Below, one piece after another: positions 32,457 to 41,975 of a stretch of 64,000 nt of DNA (position 1 is the first letter of the stretch; every line of letters begins with the position of its first letter). Made by a program: the position numbers and the translations under genes. The notes beneath the pieces were generated by a model. The model was not told the origin of the DNA and did not search any database. It saw only the letters and a program-made list of their open reading frames with translations. The stretch spans positions 15,725,394 through 15,789,393 of the forward strand of contig OX578280.1 of assembly GCA_951217055.1 (NCBI GenBank), written 5' to 3'. This DNA is from Gerris lacustris (taxonomy: Eukaryota; Arthropoda; Insecta; Hemiptera; Gerridae).

Positions 32457-32621
32457 ATGAGTGATATGTGTAGTTATGACGAAAATGAGGAGAATAATAC
32501 TGCTTCCGAAATAATTAATTCGGCACAAAATACAATTAATAAATTAATGTCATCTTTATCAAAAGAGAAATACGAACTTACATACAGGAAGTTTATTACT
32601 TTTTTCTGTATTTATTATTAA
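32457..32621 (+). pseudogene. Conserved small ORF of family I (copy 1, 54 codons)
   Basis: The peptide begins MSDMCSYDENEENNTASEII and continues to SSLSKEKYELTYRKF before diverging to a stop. The same reading frame is found at 37616-37801 and 53987-54145 with conservative changes, so it derives from one ancestral protein N-terminus. An acidic/Asn-rich start followed by a LSKEKYELTYRKF helix resembles the start of Crypton-type tyrosine recombinase proteins in insects. Only ~45 residues survive and no catalytic residues are present, so function is inferred weakly. Confidence 0.45.
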
Positions 32622-32844
32622 GATCCAACAATCGTAGATAAAGTACGGTACGCAACTCGGGCGAAAACTGCATTTTGCATTGCTCGTGTAGTTTTACTAC
32701 CCTCGAAGTCGCTCGGGTGCAAATTCCACAGTCGCATGCAAAATTCTACTTTCCGCACTAGACACGTAATGGCGTAATGTACTATTAAGTCTTAACTCAA
32801 ACTGAATTAGATTTCTTTTCAACAACTATTGTAGGATTCATTTT

Positions 32845-33460
32845 GCCCTCGGGAACGCGCGGTCCTTTGAGGCCTAAGTTTGAGATATAACTGTGAAATT
32901 GAGATAGATTTAGGTGCGATTGGAAGCTGGGGATTTTTCTAGCTACATTTCTTGCTTTTATCAAGAGAATCAGTCACTGTTTTGACATCGTACGTGATTA
33001 TACTTCAATTCTGTGCCCATATTGCCCTGACAGGGGACCCGCGCCACTTTCACTTAAATTTTAGTATTACGCTTATTTTAGTGAAATTTATACATATAAT
33101 ACAAATTTAATTAATATGATACCTGAATTTAAAAATAAAATAATAAAAATATGTAGAAAAATTAAAAATTTGAAAATTATAATTGAGACCGACTAATTTA
33201 TAAGCACAAAATGAAAAAAACTAAATTAATAAAAACTAATAAAAATTAATAAAAACTATGAGACTAAACAACGGTATTTTATCAATTAAAAAAATAATAA
33301 AACAATAAAACCAATTTAAATATGTTTTATAATATTTTGCAAAAATGATTTCAAGTTTATATTTATTTTACCTGTTGTGTGGGCATATAAAACAGATTAA
33401 GTCCTATCAGGGGTCCGTGCCTCCTCGTGTCTGTATTAGACCGCGCGCACTCGAGGGTTA
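32845..33460. mobile_element. Possible inverted-repeat element (K)
   Basis: CCCTCGGGAACGCGCGGTCC at the left and GACCGCGCGCACTCGAGGG at the right are imperfect inverted repeats of ~20 bp. They are GC-rich in an AT-rich setting, with an inner CCTGACAGGGGACCCG/CCTATCAGGGGTCCG direct pair. Single copy in the window. Confidence 0.45.
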
Positions 33461-33520
33461 GATATGACATTGAATTTTTCTTCTATTCATTTTTATGTTG
33501 TTCAATAGTTATTTATGTAA

Positions 33521-33765
33521 CCAGGCAGCAAAATGAAATAATACTGCCGAGTGATTAAGTTAGCCTCCGAGCCGGAGGCGTGGACAGACCTAGGCAAAGC
33601 CGAGGCAGGGAATTTACGTAATTGATGATTGAGTTTGATTTACCCTCGGCAGGCAATGAATGTGCGAGGCAGAAATGTTTCCATTGCTGCTTTGTTGTAT
33701 ACAATATTTTATCTAAGGGCGGCAGAAAAATGAAACTGTTAATATACCATCTTTATTTATTAACT
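33521..33765 (+). mobile_element. D family element, copy 1
   Basis: CCAGGCAGCAAAATGAAATA, GAGTGATTAAGTTAGCCTCC, CGAGGCAGAAATGTTTCC and GGGCGGCAGAAAAATGAAAC occur in this order. Copies at 37005 and 57964. AAGCCGAGGCAGGGAA phrases repeat inside. Non-coding. Confidence 0.7.
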
Positions 33766-33779
33766 ATGTAATATTAATA

Positions 33780-34290
33780 AGATAATAACTTAAAAACTAC
33801 TCGTACGACTTTAATTAAATTTACATGGTTGGTTATAATTAGCCCATTGTTGGTCCCATAAAAACAGTTTCAAACTTCTGCGCCCATGGGTTTCTCTTCT
33901 ACATTTATACCACAAATGTAGAAGAGGTGTTGTTTTTTTTACACATTTGTTTCCCACCTTTATCTTTAAAAGTTCTTATCTGATTCTTAAGAAATTTGGT
34001 TGTTTGTCAAGAGTTGTCCGTAAAATAGCCCCTACGTAATTCGTAGTGGTAACAAGAAAAGGGAACTACTTATTCAACAAAGCAGATGCCCCCCCCCCCT
34101 CCCCCCCCCAAAAAAATACAACTAATAGACAAAAAAAATCTCCACACCCAAGTAACAACAACTGTTTTAGAACGAATTCGTTCTTAAACAGGGGGGGGGG
34201 GGGGGGCCCGGGGGCCCGTGCCCCCTGTGCCCCCCCTGGATACGCCACTGGGACGCGAAGAATCTATGTGCCACTATAATTGGCAGACAA
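33780..34290 (-). mobile_element. A family element (copy A7) with a nested G/C-tract insertion
   Basis: Reversed A body (ATTAGCCCATTGTTGGTCCC, TTCTGCGCCCATGGGTTTCT), then a foreign ~170-bp piece, then the A 5' end (CTATGTGCCACTATAATTGG). The inserted piece (about 34080-34252) carries C7-C9 and G16 runs and ends TGGATACGCCACTG, the same terminus as the hAT-type MITE at 32273. Short ORFs over the G/C runs are spurious. Confidence 0.7.
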
Positions 34291-34389
34291 TTTTTATTTT
34301 TTTTATTTTTCTGGTGTGCATTTTCATTACTCCGCGCAAAATTCACCTTTTCTTGGTGCGAGTTACGCCGTATCCTTCCATGAATAGGT

Positions 34390-34782
34390 ATGTTGCCTTT
34401 CATTAGGGCTATTATTTTTTTTTTTAAATCTAGAATATACCAATTTGATTATTACCATCTATTTAGTGCTATTTTTTTCATATATTTTTTAGTTAATTCT
34501 TACAAATTAATTAATTTATTAATTATTAATATAATTTTACAAATTATAAGAGGATTGAGGAAAATAAATATCAATATGAAAGTTATTTTAAACATCGAAG
34601 GAATAAACTCCTTAGCTGCTTTAATACGCCTTAGCTCGTTAACTGCAGCATTAATTGAAATTCATGAGATAAACACTATTTTCAAGAAAGATAAAACAGG
34701 AAAAAATTGTCTACTCCAAGATTTTTCTCTGTACATAACATTAACAAGTGTGTCAAGTGTCGTATTTATGAGTTTCAGCTAA
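34390..34782 (+). CDS. Membrane-rich 130-codon ORF, possible chemoreceptor exon remnant
   Basis: The longest ORF in the window not explained by a repeat. A pyrimidine-rich acceptor-like sequence (poly-T then AAATCTAG) ends at 34433, so the exon may start there. Residues ~23-55 (FSAIFFIYFLVNSYKLINLL) are strongly hydrophobic and could be one membrane span. Next come RLSSLTAALIEIHEINTIF and then DFSLYITLTSVSSVVFM. The pattern (helix ending in EINTIF before another hydrophobic stretch) recalls insect gustatory receptors, but I see no diagnostic TYhhhhhQF motif and no partner exon. AT-rich chance ORF is a real alternative. Confidence 0.22.
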   Translation: MLPFIRAIIFFFKSRIYQFDYYHLFSAIFFIYFLVNSYKLINLLIINIILQIIRGLRKININMKVILNIEGINSLAALIRLSSLTAALIEIHEINTIFKKDKTGKNCLLQDFSLYITLTSVSSVVFMSFS

Positions 34783-35286
34783 TAGAGTCAGAGAGGAAAA
34801 AAACAAATTGAGATCTCGTCGCTTATAATTGTAGATTAGGAGAAATTGTATCATAGCTATGGATTAACATTATTAGTTATAATAAAGAAAACTATAATTT
34901 ATTAATCATTAATATAATCGTGTTCAGTATAACACAATATTATAATTATATTAAAAAAGTTAACTTGGTTGTATTTATATAACCAAATTTTAAATCTCTA
35001 TAGCTACAATAAGTCGAGAGATATGATTAAAGATACGGACGGACGGACGAACTACCACAAGCATAACGGTTTCTAGGATATCTCGAAACCCTAAAAAGAC
35101 ACGCTAAAAATTCGAAATTAATATATTATAGTCAAAAAGAATAGCGTCGGTAGCAATTCAATGGAATCTTCTCGTAATAATTAATATAAAAATGCCATTG
35201 TTAAAAACTGGTCTTATTTTCAACTTTTTTTCTACATATATGCAATACATTATGTCTTATTTTTATTTATTTTTTTTTTGGGGGGG
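34783..35286. other. AT-rich DNA with a J-family tail
   Basis: At 34985-35097, CTATAGCTACAATAAGTCGA, ACGGACGGACGGACGAACTA and GGTTTCTAGGATATCTCGAA match the tail of the J repeat at 41830-41970. The G12-13 run near 35280 begins the next repeat. Confidence 0.55.
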
Positions 35287-35565
35287 GGGGGGTTCTGTAT
35301 TCTTCACCTTAGTTGTATCTATATGTAAAATTTGGGGAAGATTGAATAACGGTAAGTGGTTCAAAATTGGGGTAATAGGTGTGCGATGAAACTTAAAAAG
35401 CAAATAAATTTGACGCCATTTTTTTTTTTTTTTGGTTTCTGGATTCTTCGCCGTAGTTGTATCTGTGTGCAAAATTTGGGGAAGATTGAATCACGGGAAG
35501 TGGTTCAAAATTAGGGAAACGGAAATGTGCGATGTAACTTACAAAGCAAAGTAATATAAAACCAG
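35287..35565 (+). repeat. Two tandem ~155-bp units
   Basis: TTCTGTATTCTTCACCTTAG ... AAAATTTGGGGAAGATTGAA ... AAGTGGTTCAAAATTGG recurs as TTCTGGATTCTTCGCCGTAG ... AAAATTTGGGGAAGATTGAA ... AAGTGGTTCAAAATTAG. The units are joined by a poly-T run. SINE-like text of unknown family. Confidence 0.75.
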
Positions 35566-35621
35566 TAAAAACGATTTTTTTTTGTACATAGTTAATTAAA
35601 TACATATTAATACAATTTACA

Positions 35622-35840
35622 GTCCAAAAGCCTAAGACTCCTTCTTATATTTCTAACATCACCCTTCACAATGACCTTAAAGTCCCTTTCGTCCACGACC
35701 TAGCCATATCCCGATACAAATCCTTCCATGACTCCATATCACAACACCCCAATCCTTTAATCCACAAACTATCATTACCATTCATTCCTGGAAATCCTCC
35801 TAGACGTCTAAAGAGGTAGTGGCCACGCGATTTATTGAAC
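35622..35840 (+). pseudogene. C-terminal end of a Jockey-like ORF2
   Basis: In one frame: VQKPKTPSYISNITLHNDLK, VPFVHDLAISRYKSFHDSI, SQHPNPLIHKLSLPF and PGNPPRRLKR, then a TAG and WPRDLL. The HPNPL ... NPPRRLKR-x-WPRDLL ending is characteristic of the last residues of Jockey-clade ORF2 proteins, downstream of the reverse transcriptase. One in-frame TAG (about 35817) may be a mutation or the natural end. Truncated, non-functional. Confidence 0.82.
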
Positions 35841-35946
35841 AATACTAAACCATTTTTTTTTATTTATGTAATATCTCAAGTCAGTATCTTTGAGTACTGT
35901 TAATGGGCAGTCCCTCACTTCATGTCAATCATGTCATTGTAACAAC

Positions 35947-36006
35947 AAGCATAAAAATTGCTTATAACATGTGTTAATACACATGTTATAAGCAATTTTT
36001 ATGCTT
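35947..36006. repeat. Perfect 28-bp-arm hairpin in the LINE 3 tail
   Basis: Left arm 35947-35974 (AAGCATAAAAATTGCTTATA then ACATGTGT), loop TAAT, right arm 35979-36006 its exact complement. Placed just before the A-rich tail, where a structured 3' UTR could serve reverse-transcriptase recognition. Confidence 0.9.
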
Positions 36007-36055
36007 ATAAATTGTCGTTGCAATTTTCAAATAAAATAAATAAAATAAAATTTGT

Positions 36056-37004
36056 TTAAATGATAAGTTATTTAAAGAAATGGGTTTATTTTAATCTTAT
36101 TATCAGATTTCTGTGAATAAAGATTTCCTATAATGATGTAGACAACCTTAAAATAGCCAAGGTTTAATACAGAATTTTTAATAATTTTAATTATATGATT
36201 ATTAATAAAAATAATTCGAGGAATTGAGCTGCTCCAAACTAAACAGTGATGTAAGTATTACGATTTTGCAGAAATTAGGGTGGTTTTAATGAAATGTAAA
36301 TCACAGATAGTTTCATATTAATTTTAAAATCGTGTAAATCCATATAAATCTCAAAATTGAATTTTCGCGCCATCACAATACTTTCTCTTTATATTGAGAA
36401 AGTAAAAAGAAGGAGTTGGGATTAAATGGATCATAGAATAATGGTTAATAAAGGCAAATAAATCATAAATGTTCACGATAGGACGCCAAAAAGCTATGTG
36501 CCACACTAATTGGCAGAACTCGAAAATAAAGAAATACGCTGTGTTAATTAATGCTCTATTTAGGAAGTTCATAGGATAAAATGTTTATCCTCTAATTAGT
36601 TTATCCTCTAACTTGTATGAAAGTTTATTTACATAGAAAGTTATACAATATTATTAGGCATTGTTAAACTTTGGCAAGAATGTACCAACTAAACCACAAA
36701 CATCCTCCCCCCCCCCCCTCTCCTTTAGCTGTTCTCATCTCATTTATGAAGAAGTGTTAAGTTATGACATAATGTGTCTAAATAACATTATTCCTAGTGT
36801 TATTCTATTTAGAATTTATGTTTGTTTGTTTGTAAATTCAGTTTAAAGATCCCCCCCCCCCCCCTATTGTTGTGTCTATATTTTATTTTCTTGTTCTTTC
36901 ATACTATTGCTGTCTAGCTCTTACTCGAAATGTTTAACGAATTATAGAATACGTTAGAATCAACACCTTTTCAATTGAATTATTATAAATAAGATGGATC
37001 ATTC
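36056..37004. other. AT-rich DNA with C and A fragments and poly-C runs
   Basis: Reversed C-family end at 36337-36408 (GAATTTTCGCGCCATCACAA) and reversed A-family end at 36478-36517 (CTATGTGCCACACTAATTGG). C13-14 tracts at about 36706-36718 and 36851-36864. No gene. Confidence 0.55.
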
Positions 37005-37472
37005 GACAGCAAAATGGAATTTTACTGAAGAGTGATTAAGTTAGCCTAAAAAATCACTACAAAAAGGCAGGTAATCTACCAAATTGACTGCTGAGGCAGG
37101 CAATGAACACACGAGGCAGAAATGTTTCCTTTACTGCCTTGTTCCGTACAATAATATTATTTACTCACGCTTCGATGGAAGCTTTAAGATTTAAAAGGAA
37201 ACTTAGGTAAGCATATTAATACATTAATAATATAACATTGCTTTGTAATAAAACAAACATAAAACTAAATTAAAATAACACAAATTAAAATAAAACTAAA
37301 CACAAAGATAAGCAGATGTTATATGAAAAGCACTGGTAAACACTGTAATTTTCCTACCTAGGCAGGGAAATATTTCCCTGACTGTTTCAACTACTTTCCC
37401 GCACCTGTTTTTAATATTTTAATGACAAATCAGCGAAATAGTACTTTTCAGCCTGTAATTTTGCTGCCGTGA
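37005..37472 (+). mobile_element. D family element, copy 2 (both ends)
   Basis: Left CAGCAAAATGGAATTTTACT, right CAGCCTGTAATTTTGCTGCC: inverted termini GGCAGCAAAAT. Contains GCCTAAAAAATCACTAC and CGAGGCAGAAATGTTTCC as in copies 1 and 3. Directly precedes I2. Confidence 0.7.
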
Positions 37473-37480
37473 GTAGATAA

Positions 37481-38044
37481 TAGTACATTATGCGTCTAGT
37501 GCGGAAAGTAGCATTTTGCATTCGAGTGTGGAGTTTGCACCCGAGCGACAGCGAGGGTAGTATAACCACACGAGCAAAGCAAAATGCCATTTTTGCACGA
37601 GTTGCGTACCATACTTTATCTACGATTGTTGGATTTTAATAATAAATACAACAATTTTTTAAAAAACTTCCTGTATGTAAGTTCGTATTTCTTTTTTGAT
37701 AAAGATGACATTAATTCATTAGTTGTATTTTGTACCGAATTAATTATTTCGGGTGGCGTATTATTCTCCTTATTTTCGTCATAATCACTTAAATCACTCA
37801 TTGTTTTTCACTAAAAACTCGATATAAACAGTTACTTTAATTAAACAAACAGCAAATTAGTTTAGTTAAATGTAAACAAACTCGATAATCGTGCGATAAG
37901 GTGAAGAATTCTTCTTTTTTACCGCACTATAGGGCGGAAAAAGAGGAATTATGAATACGAATGAATACGACTACGTAAAGAATCACTTTCTAAGCATCTA
38001 AGCAGAGATACAATGTTTATATTTCGTATCAATCCTAGATAATA
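37481..38044 (+). mobile_element. I family element, copy I2
   Basis: Starts CATTATGCGTCTAGTGCGGA and ends at TATTTCGTATCAATCCTAGA. Internal inverted pairs TATCTACGATTG/CAATCGTAGATA and GCATTTTGC/GCAAAATGC. Contains the small ORF on the minus strand (37616-37801). Followed head-to-tail by I3. Confidence 0.8.
37616..37801 (-). pseudogene. Conserved small ORF of family I (copy 2, 61 codons)
   Basis: MSDLSDYDENKENNTPPEII, then NELMSSLSKKKYELTYRKFF and a Lys/Leu-rich end (LLYLLLKSNNRR) that differs from the other copies. The conserved part covers residues 1-46. Changes between the copies are mainly substitutions that keep the frame, consistent with descent from a coding parent. Crypton-like recombinase N-terminus is the best but weak guess. 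Confidence 0.45.
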
Positions 38045-38462
38045 GTTCATTATGCGTCTAGTGCGGAAAGTAGCATTTTGCATGCGAGTGTGGAGTTTGC
38101 ACCCGAGCGACAGCGAGGGTAGTAAAACCACACGAGCAAAGCAAAATGCAGTTTTCGCCCGAGTTGCGTACCGCACTTTATCTACGATTGTTGGATTTTA
38201 ATAATAAATACAAAAAATCATTAAATATACACTAAAAACTTGATAAAAACAGTTACTTGAATCAAACAAACAGGAAATTAGTTTTGTTAAATGTAAACAA
38301 ACACGCAAATCGTGCGATAAGGTGAAGGTGAAGAATTTGCGCCCTAGGGCGGAAAGAAATAGAAACGCGCATGCGCAATGAATATAACTACGAAAAGAAT
38401 CACTTTCTACGCATCGAAACATAGATACAATGTTTATATTTCGTATCAATCGTAGATAAAAT
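38045..38462 (+). mobile_element. I family element, copy I3 (ORF deleted)
   Basis: TTCATTATGCGTCTAGTGCG to ATCAATCGTAGATAAAA, tandem to I2. The region corresponding to the small ORF is deleted between ACAAAAAATC and ATTAAATATACACT, so this copy is ~130 bp shorter. Confidence 0.8.
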
Positions 38463-39189
38463 ATATTAAGCTATTATTTTTATTATTTATCACCATCCAC
38501 ATCGTATAACTTTACCATTTGTTCGATACATACTGCTTTAAATTAAAACAAATACATTTTCTTTTTTATATTGTAGTTTGAGTAAAAACTGTTTATATTT
38601 ACTAATCGAATCTTCTTTAGTATTACTAATGCTCAATAAAACCTCGGACAAAACATTTAAAGTGGCTGTTGTATCACTGTTAAAAGGAACATCTCTTTAA
38701 ATAATTTCATTTCAAAAGAAAATGTTTTATTCGTGTTCACAAATCCAGCGGTGAACTCATTCACGATGCATAGAGCTGCTGAGTAGAAAATACGAGATAT
38801 GACATAATATTAGGATATTTAAACTAGGTGGATGCGCTCTCTGCATTCAATGGCCTTCAACCAGACGCCAAACTACTCGTTCCCTAACATAAACACAACC
38901 TCATATGAACCTTACTACCAGAAATAAACAATTACACATCTACTGACCGATATACCATCTACCTAATGTCCTCTTATATTTAAACACTTTGGCTTCATAT
39001 CAAAATTATATATTTTAATTTAATTTATTCTTATTACTTTTTTTTTAACACATCATTTCTGGTAGATTTCTTAGTAAACATAATGAAATAGATTTTTTTT
39101 TTTTTGAATTCAATGATAAATTAATTTTTAGAAATTTTATTTTTGTACATTTTGTAGTATTGTGACTTTCTATTTCTATTTGTCCCATT
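38463..39189. other. AT-rich DNA, nothing assigned
   Basis: No ORF above 60 codons and no repeat family seen. A less AT-rich patch at 38830-38960 (CCAACCAGACGCCAAACTAC type text) is unassigned. Confidence 0.45.
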
Positions 39190-39640
39190 GACTTTTTATT
39201 TTCTCATAAGCAGTATAAATTAAAAAAAAATATTGTGATGGCTCGAAAATTAAATTTTTAGATTTCGATGAATTTACACGTTTTGAGGTCCCTTGAGTTC
39301 AAAAAAGGAGATTTTTAACAGTTTTTGTCTGTCGTTTGTGCAGTTGCGAAGATCCTAAAGTACTGGGCCGATTTTAATGAAATTTGGCTTAGAGGTTTAG
39401 AAAAATTATAACTCGAGGCGAAATCAAGGAATGAATAATTATGCTATAAATGTTGGGGCGTTACCCCTCCAAAAAATGAAAAAAAACAAAAAATAAAGAA
39501 ACAACGTGAAAACTTTCGAAAAAAACATTTTTTTCGAAAACGGTTCCGACTATTAGATTAAAAAATTCTGAAATGTAGTTCATTTAAATACAAATCTAAC
39601 GATATAAGTTGTTTGAAAAAAATCCGATAATATTGATGAA
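39190..39640 (+). mobile_element. C family repeat, copy C4
   Basis: GTGATGGCTCGAAAATTAAA, TTTACACGTTTTGAGGTCCC, TTTAATGAAATTTGGCTTAG and GAAAACGGTTCCGACTATTA match C1 throughout. Followed directly by G2. Confidence 0.7.
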
Positions 39641-39655
39641 AATAAAATTGATTTT

Positions 39656-40058
39656 TTCTCCAGTAGAGAGAAAAAGGTTATGATTTTGAATTAGTTTAGA
39701 GGGACTTAAGTAAGTATTTTCATCCCTGACCTCAAAAAGTAGGGAGAAAAAGTAAAAGTAGGGCGAAAAAGTAAAGTAGGCCGAAAAAGTAATGATTGCA
39801 ACTTATTTTATAAATAGTAGAAAATGAATGGCTAATGTAATGAAGTTGTTGAAATCAGGTTGGCGTCACTGCTTTTTCGACCGTGTTTATAACCTGCATC
39901 TAAATAACCTTCTATTTGAGTTTAATTCCAAGTCTTATTTGTTTTTAATATTGAATCTCTTATATCTGCTATTTAAAGTGCTAATAATTATTATTTATTA
40001 AAATAATAAATAAAACTGTGCAATGGACGAAAATGTGTATTTTCTCCGCACTGAAGAT
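39656..40058 (+). mobile_element. G family element, copy G2
   Basis: TCTCCAGTAGAGAGAAAAAG to TTTTCTCCGCACTGAAGAT. Internal blocks as in G1 (GGTTGGCGTCACTGCTTTTT). No target duplication is visible because the right side runs straight into H1. Confidence 0.8.
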
Positions 40059-40285
40059 AAAATATTGTATGTACCTCGTGAGTAAAGCGCCATTAATTAT
40101 CTCCCTAGGCTGCGCCTCGGGAGCTAATTAGCGTTATTCCCTCGGCTGCACCTCGGGAATTAAAGAGTCTAATTCCCTCGGCTTCGCCTTGGGATTTAGG
40201 GACCATGGTTCCTTCGGCTTCGCCTCAAGAACAAACTTTTTCGCTCAGGGAATAATGGCTTACTTCACTCCCTAGGTACATAAAT
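40059..40285 (+). mobile_element. H module, copy 1, joined to G2
   Basis: Termini GTATGTACCTCGTGAGTAA and TTCACTCCCTAGGTACATAA are inverted. The inside is a series of CCCTCGGCTGCGCCTCGGGA-type units, GC-rich. The same G-H junction occurs at 53.63 kb. Confidence 0.7.
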
Positions 40286-40374
40286 AACTATTTTTTATTC
40301 GAAAACAAAAAGTAAAATTTTTTAACATGTTTAAAAATAAATCAATAAAATGAGATATTTAAAATAATGAGGTT
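40286..40374. other. Short AT-rich spacer
   Basis: Nothing recognised. Confidence 0.3.
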
Positions 40375-40640
40375 AGTTATTCAAATATTACTCAACAAGT
40401 GGCAAACTAACATCAACTTAATTTTCGGTCTACTAACTAATTTTGTACTCAAAATCATGAAAATCATAATGTCCACCATAATTGGCGGGACATGGCCGCT
40501 ATCCATCGGTTTGTTTTTTTCAAATGCATTTTGCCAAGCTATGTCCCGCAGACAAACTTAGCCGACCACATATTCTTAAAAGGCACCAAAAGATTAACTT
40601 TTACACAAAATTATAACTTGCGCCCTCTCTAGGTACCTAC
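40375..40640 (-). mobile_element. E family element, copy 3
   Basis: Reverse orientation: GGTCTACTAACTAATTTTGT, ATCATGAAAATCATAATGTC, CAAATGCATTTTGCCAAGC and GTTAGTCTGCGGGA-complement blocks. The AGGCACCAAAAGATTAACTT block closes it. Confidence 0.65.
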
Positions 40641-41339
40641 TTTTTTATTTTGTTTAAAATTGAAGTAATGCGTCAGTCTAATAAATGTATACCTAATATC
40701 TAATTGTAAACACAACTTAATAAAAATATATTTTTAGTTAGTTATTTATACATTTTATTTTTAGTATTGCTGTGGGGTGATTTGATTAGACTGACAAATT
40801 AAAAAAAAAATACATGTATAAATAGCTCTGGGTAATTTATTGCTTTGTACTAGGGTGTGAGTTAGGAGGAAACAAAAAAAATATATTAGAACGTCTGTTT
40901 TACTGTAGGCTTGGTTTTAAATAGTGGACTAAAGCCAAAACATTTGACCGGACTCAGAAAACAACAGAACTAGGGAAACTGTTGATATTGCTAACTTCGG
41001 ATATTAACTAAGAAATGAAAAACAAGCGATTACACATGTTTTGGTTGATTTAAAAACTCTTTTCTCTGTTTTTTTTTAAATTACGGCCAGGACAGAATGA
41101 TTTCTGGTGCGTAAATATATGAAAGAATTGAGGAAAAGAATATTGTTAATCCTTAAAATACCAAAAAATCCGTCAAGTACTTGCCAGCAAGTTACTAAAA
41201 GGGTTCTTCGGTCATAAGAATTCATAAGTACATTATTATTATTTATTTTTATTTTTTGTACAAAAATATGTATAAAAATTCATTTTTAAGAAACAAGGTG
41301 TGCATATATTATCCATTTACTATCTTCGGTAGTATGCAC
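40641..41339. other. AT-rich DNA, nothing assigned
   Basis: No repeat copy, palindrome or credible ORF found. Confidence 0.45.
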
Positions 41340-41975
41340 TAATTTGGTTATTTTAGGGGTAAAATGGCCGCCATTTTGGAAAAACGATATATTTTTGTGA
41401 ACCAAATTCCAATACCTTTAAAATGATACCCAACATCGAATTTTCAAATTATAAACATGTTGGGGCTCCAGAGTTACGGCCCCCTAAAATTTTTAATATT
41501 TGACTTCTTTATATCAACTCCCGGAAATATCATTGGACCACAGAGATGCATATTTTTGTATTTTTTCCTTATTTTTAGGACCTGCCCTAATGAGGTAGCG
41601 AGGGGGGGGGACATTTTTTTTGCGTTTTGTTTTAATTTTTGTGGGGTAAAATGGCCGCCAGTTTGGAAACGCGATATATATATGTAATCTACATTTCAAT
41701 ACCTTTGAAATGATACCCAACTTGAAAATTACAAAGAATATGAAATATTGCAATCCGCAATTGATCTCAGATCGCAGAAATTTGGACTGTTTAAGTCCGC
41801 AATAGTTTTTCTGTTTTTGAGCAAAATAGTTTAACTTGTGTACCAAATTTTAAGTCTATAGCTGCAGTAGGTCGGGAGATATACTCCAAGATGCGACGGA
41901 CGGACAGACAGACGGACGAACGAACTACCAAAAGCATAAAGGTTTCTAGGACGACCTCGAAACCCTAAAAACCAA
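41340..41975 (+). mobile_element. J family SINE-like repeat
   Basis: GGGGTAAAATGGCCGCCATT occurs at 41357 and again as GGGGTAAAATGGCCGCCAGT at 41643, each followed by CAATACCTTTAAAATGATAC-type text, an internal ~286-bp duplication. The end (CTATAGCTGCAGTAGGTCGG, ACGGACGGACAGACAGACGG, GAAACCCTAAAAA) matches 34985-35097. ORFs here are spurious. Confidence 0.65.

Larger units (their letters stand above)
32163..32785 (-). mobile_element. I family element, copy I1
   Basis: Left TTTATCTACGATTGATACGA, right CAAAATTCTACTTTCCGCAC. Reverse of the copies at 37481, 38045 and 53832. A small conserved ORF lies inside (32457-32621 here), and a 78-bp hAT-type MITE is inserted at 32273. The GCAAATTCCACAGTCGCATG and TCGCTCGGG blocks are shared by all copies. 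Confidence 0.8.
35610..36055 (+). mobile_element. LINE 3, extreme 3' end of a Jockey-like retrotransposon
   Basis: Coding remnant (35622-35840), 3' UTR with a perfect hairpin, and a tail AAATAAAATAAATAAAATAAAA ending at about 36055. Everything upstream of the last ~75 codons is missing. Confidence 0.8.

Noticed and set aside
34046..34403. Pro- and Gly-rich ORFs around 34.1-34.4 kb
   Set aside because: Produced by poly-C and poly-G runs in a nested MITE.
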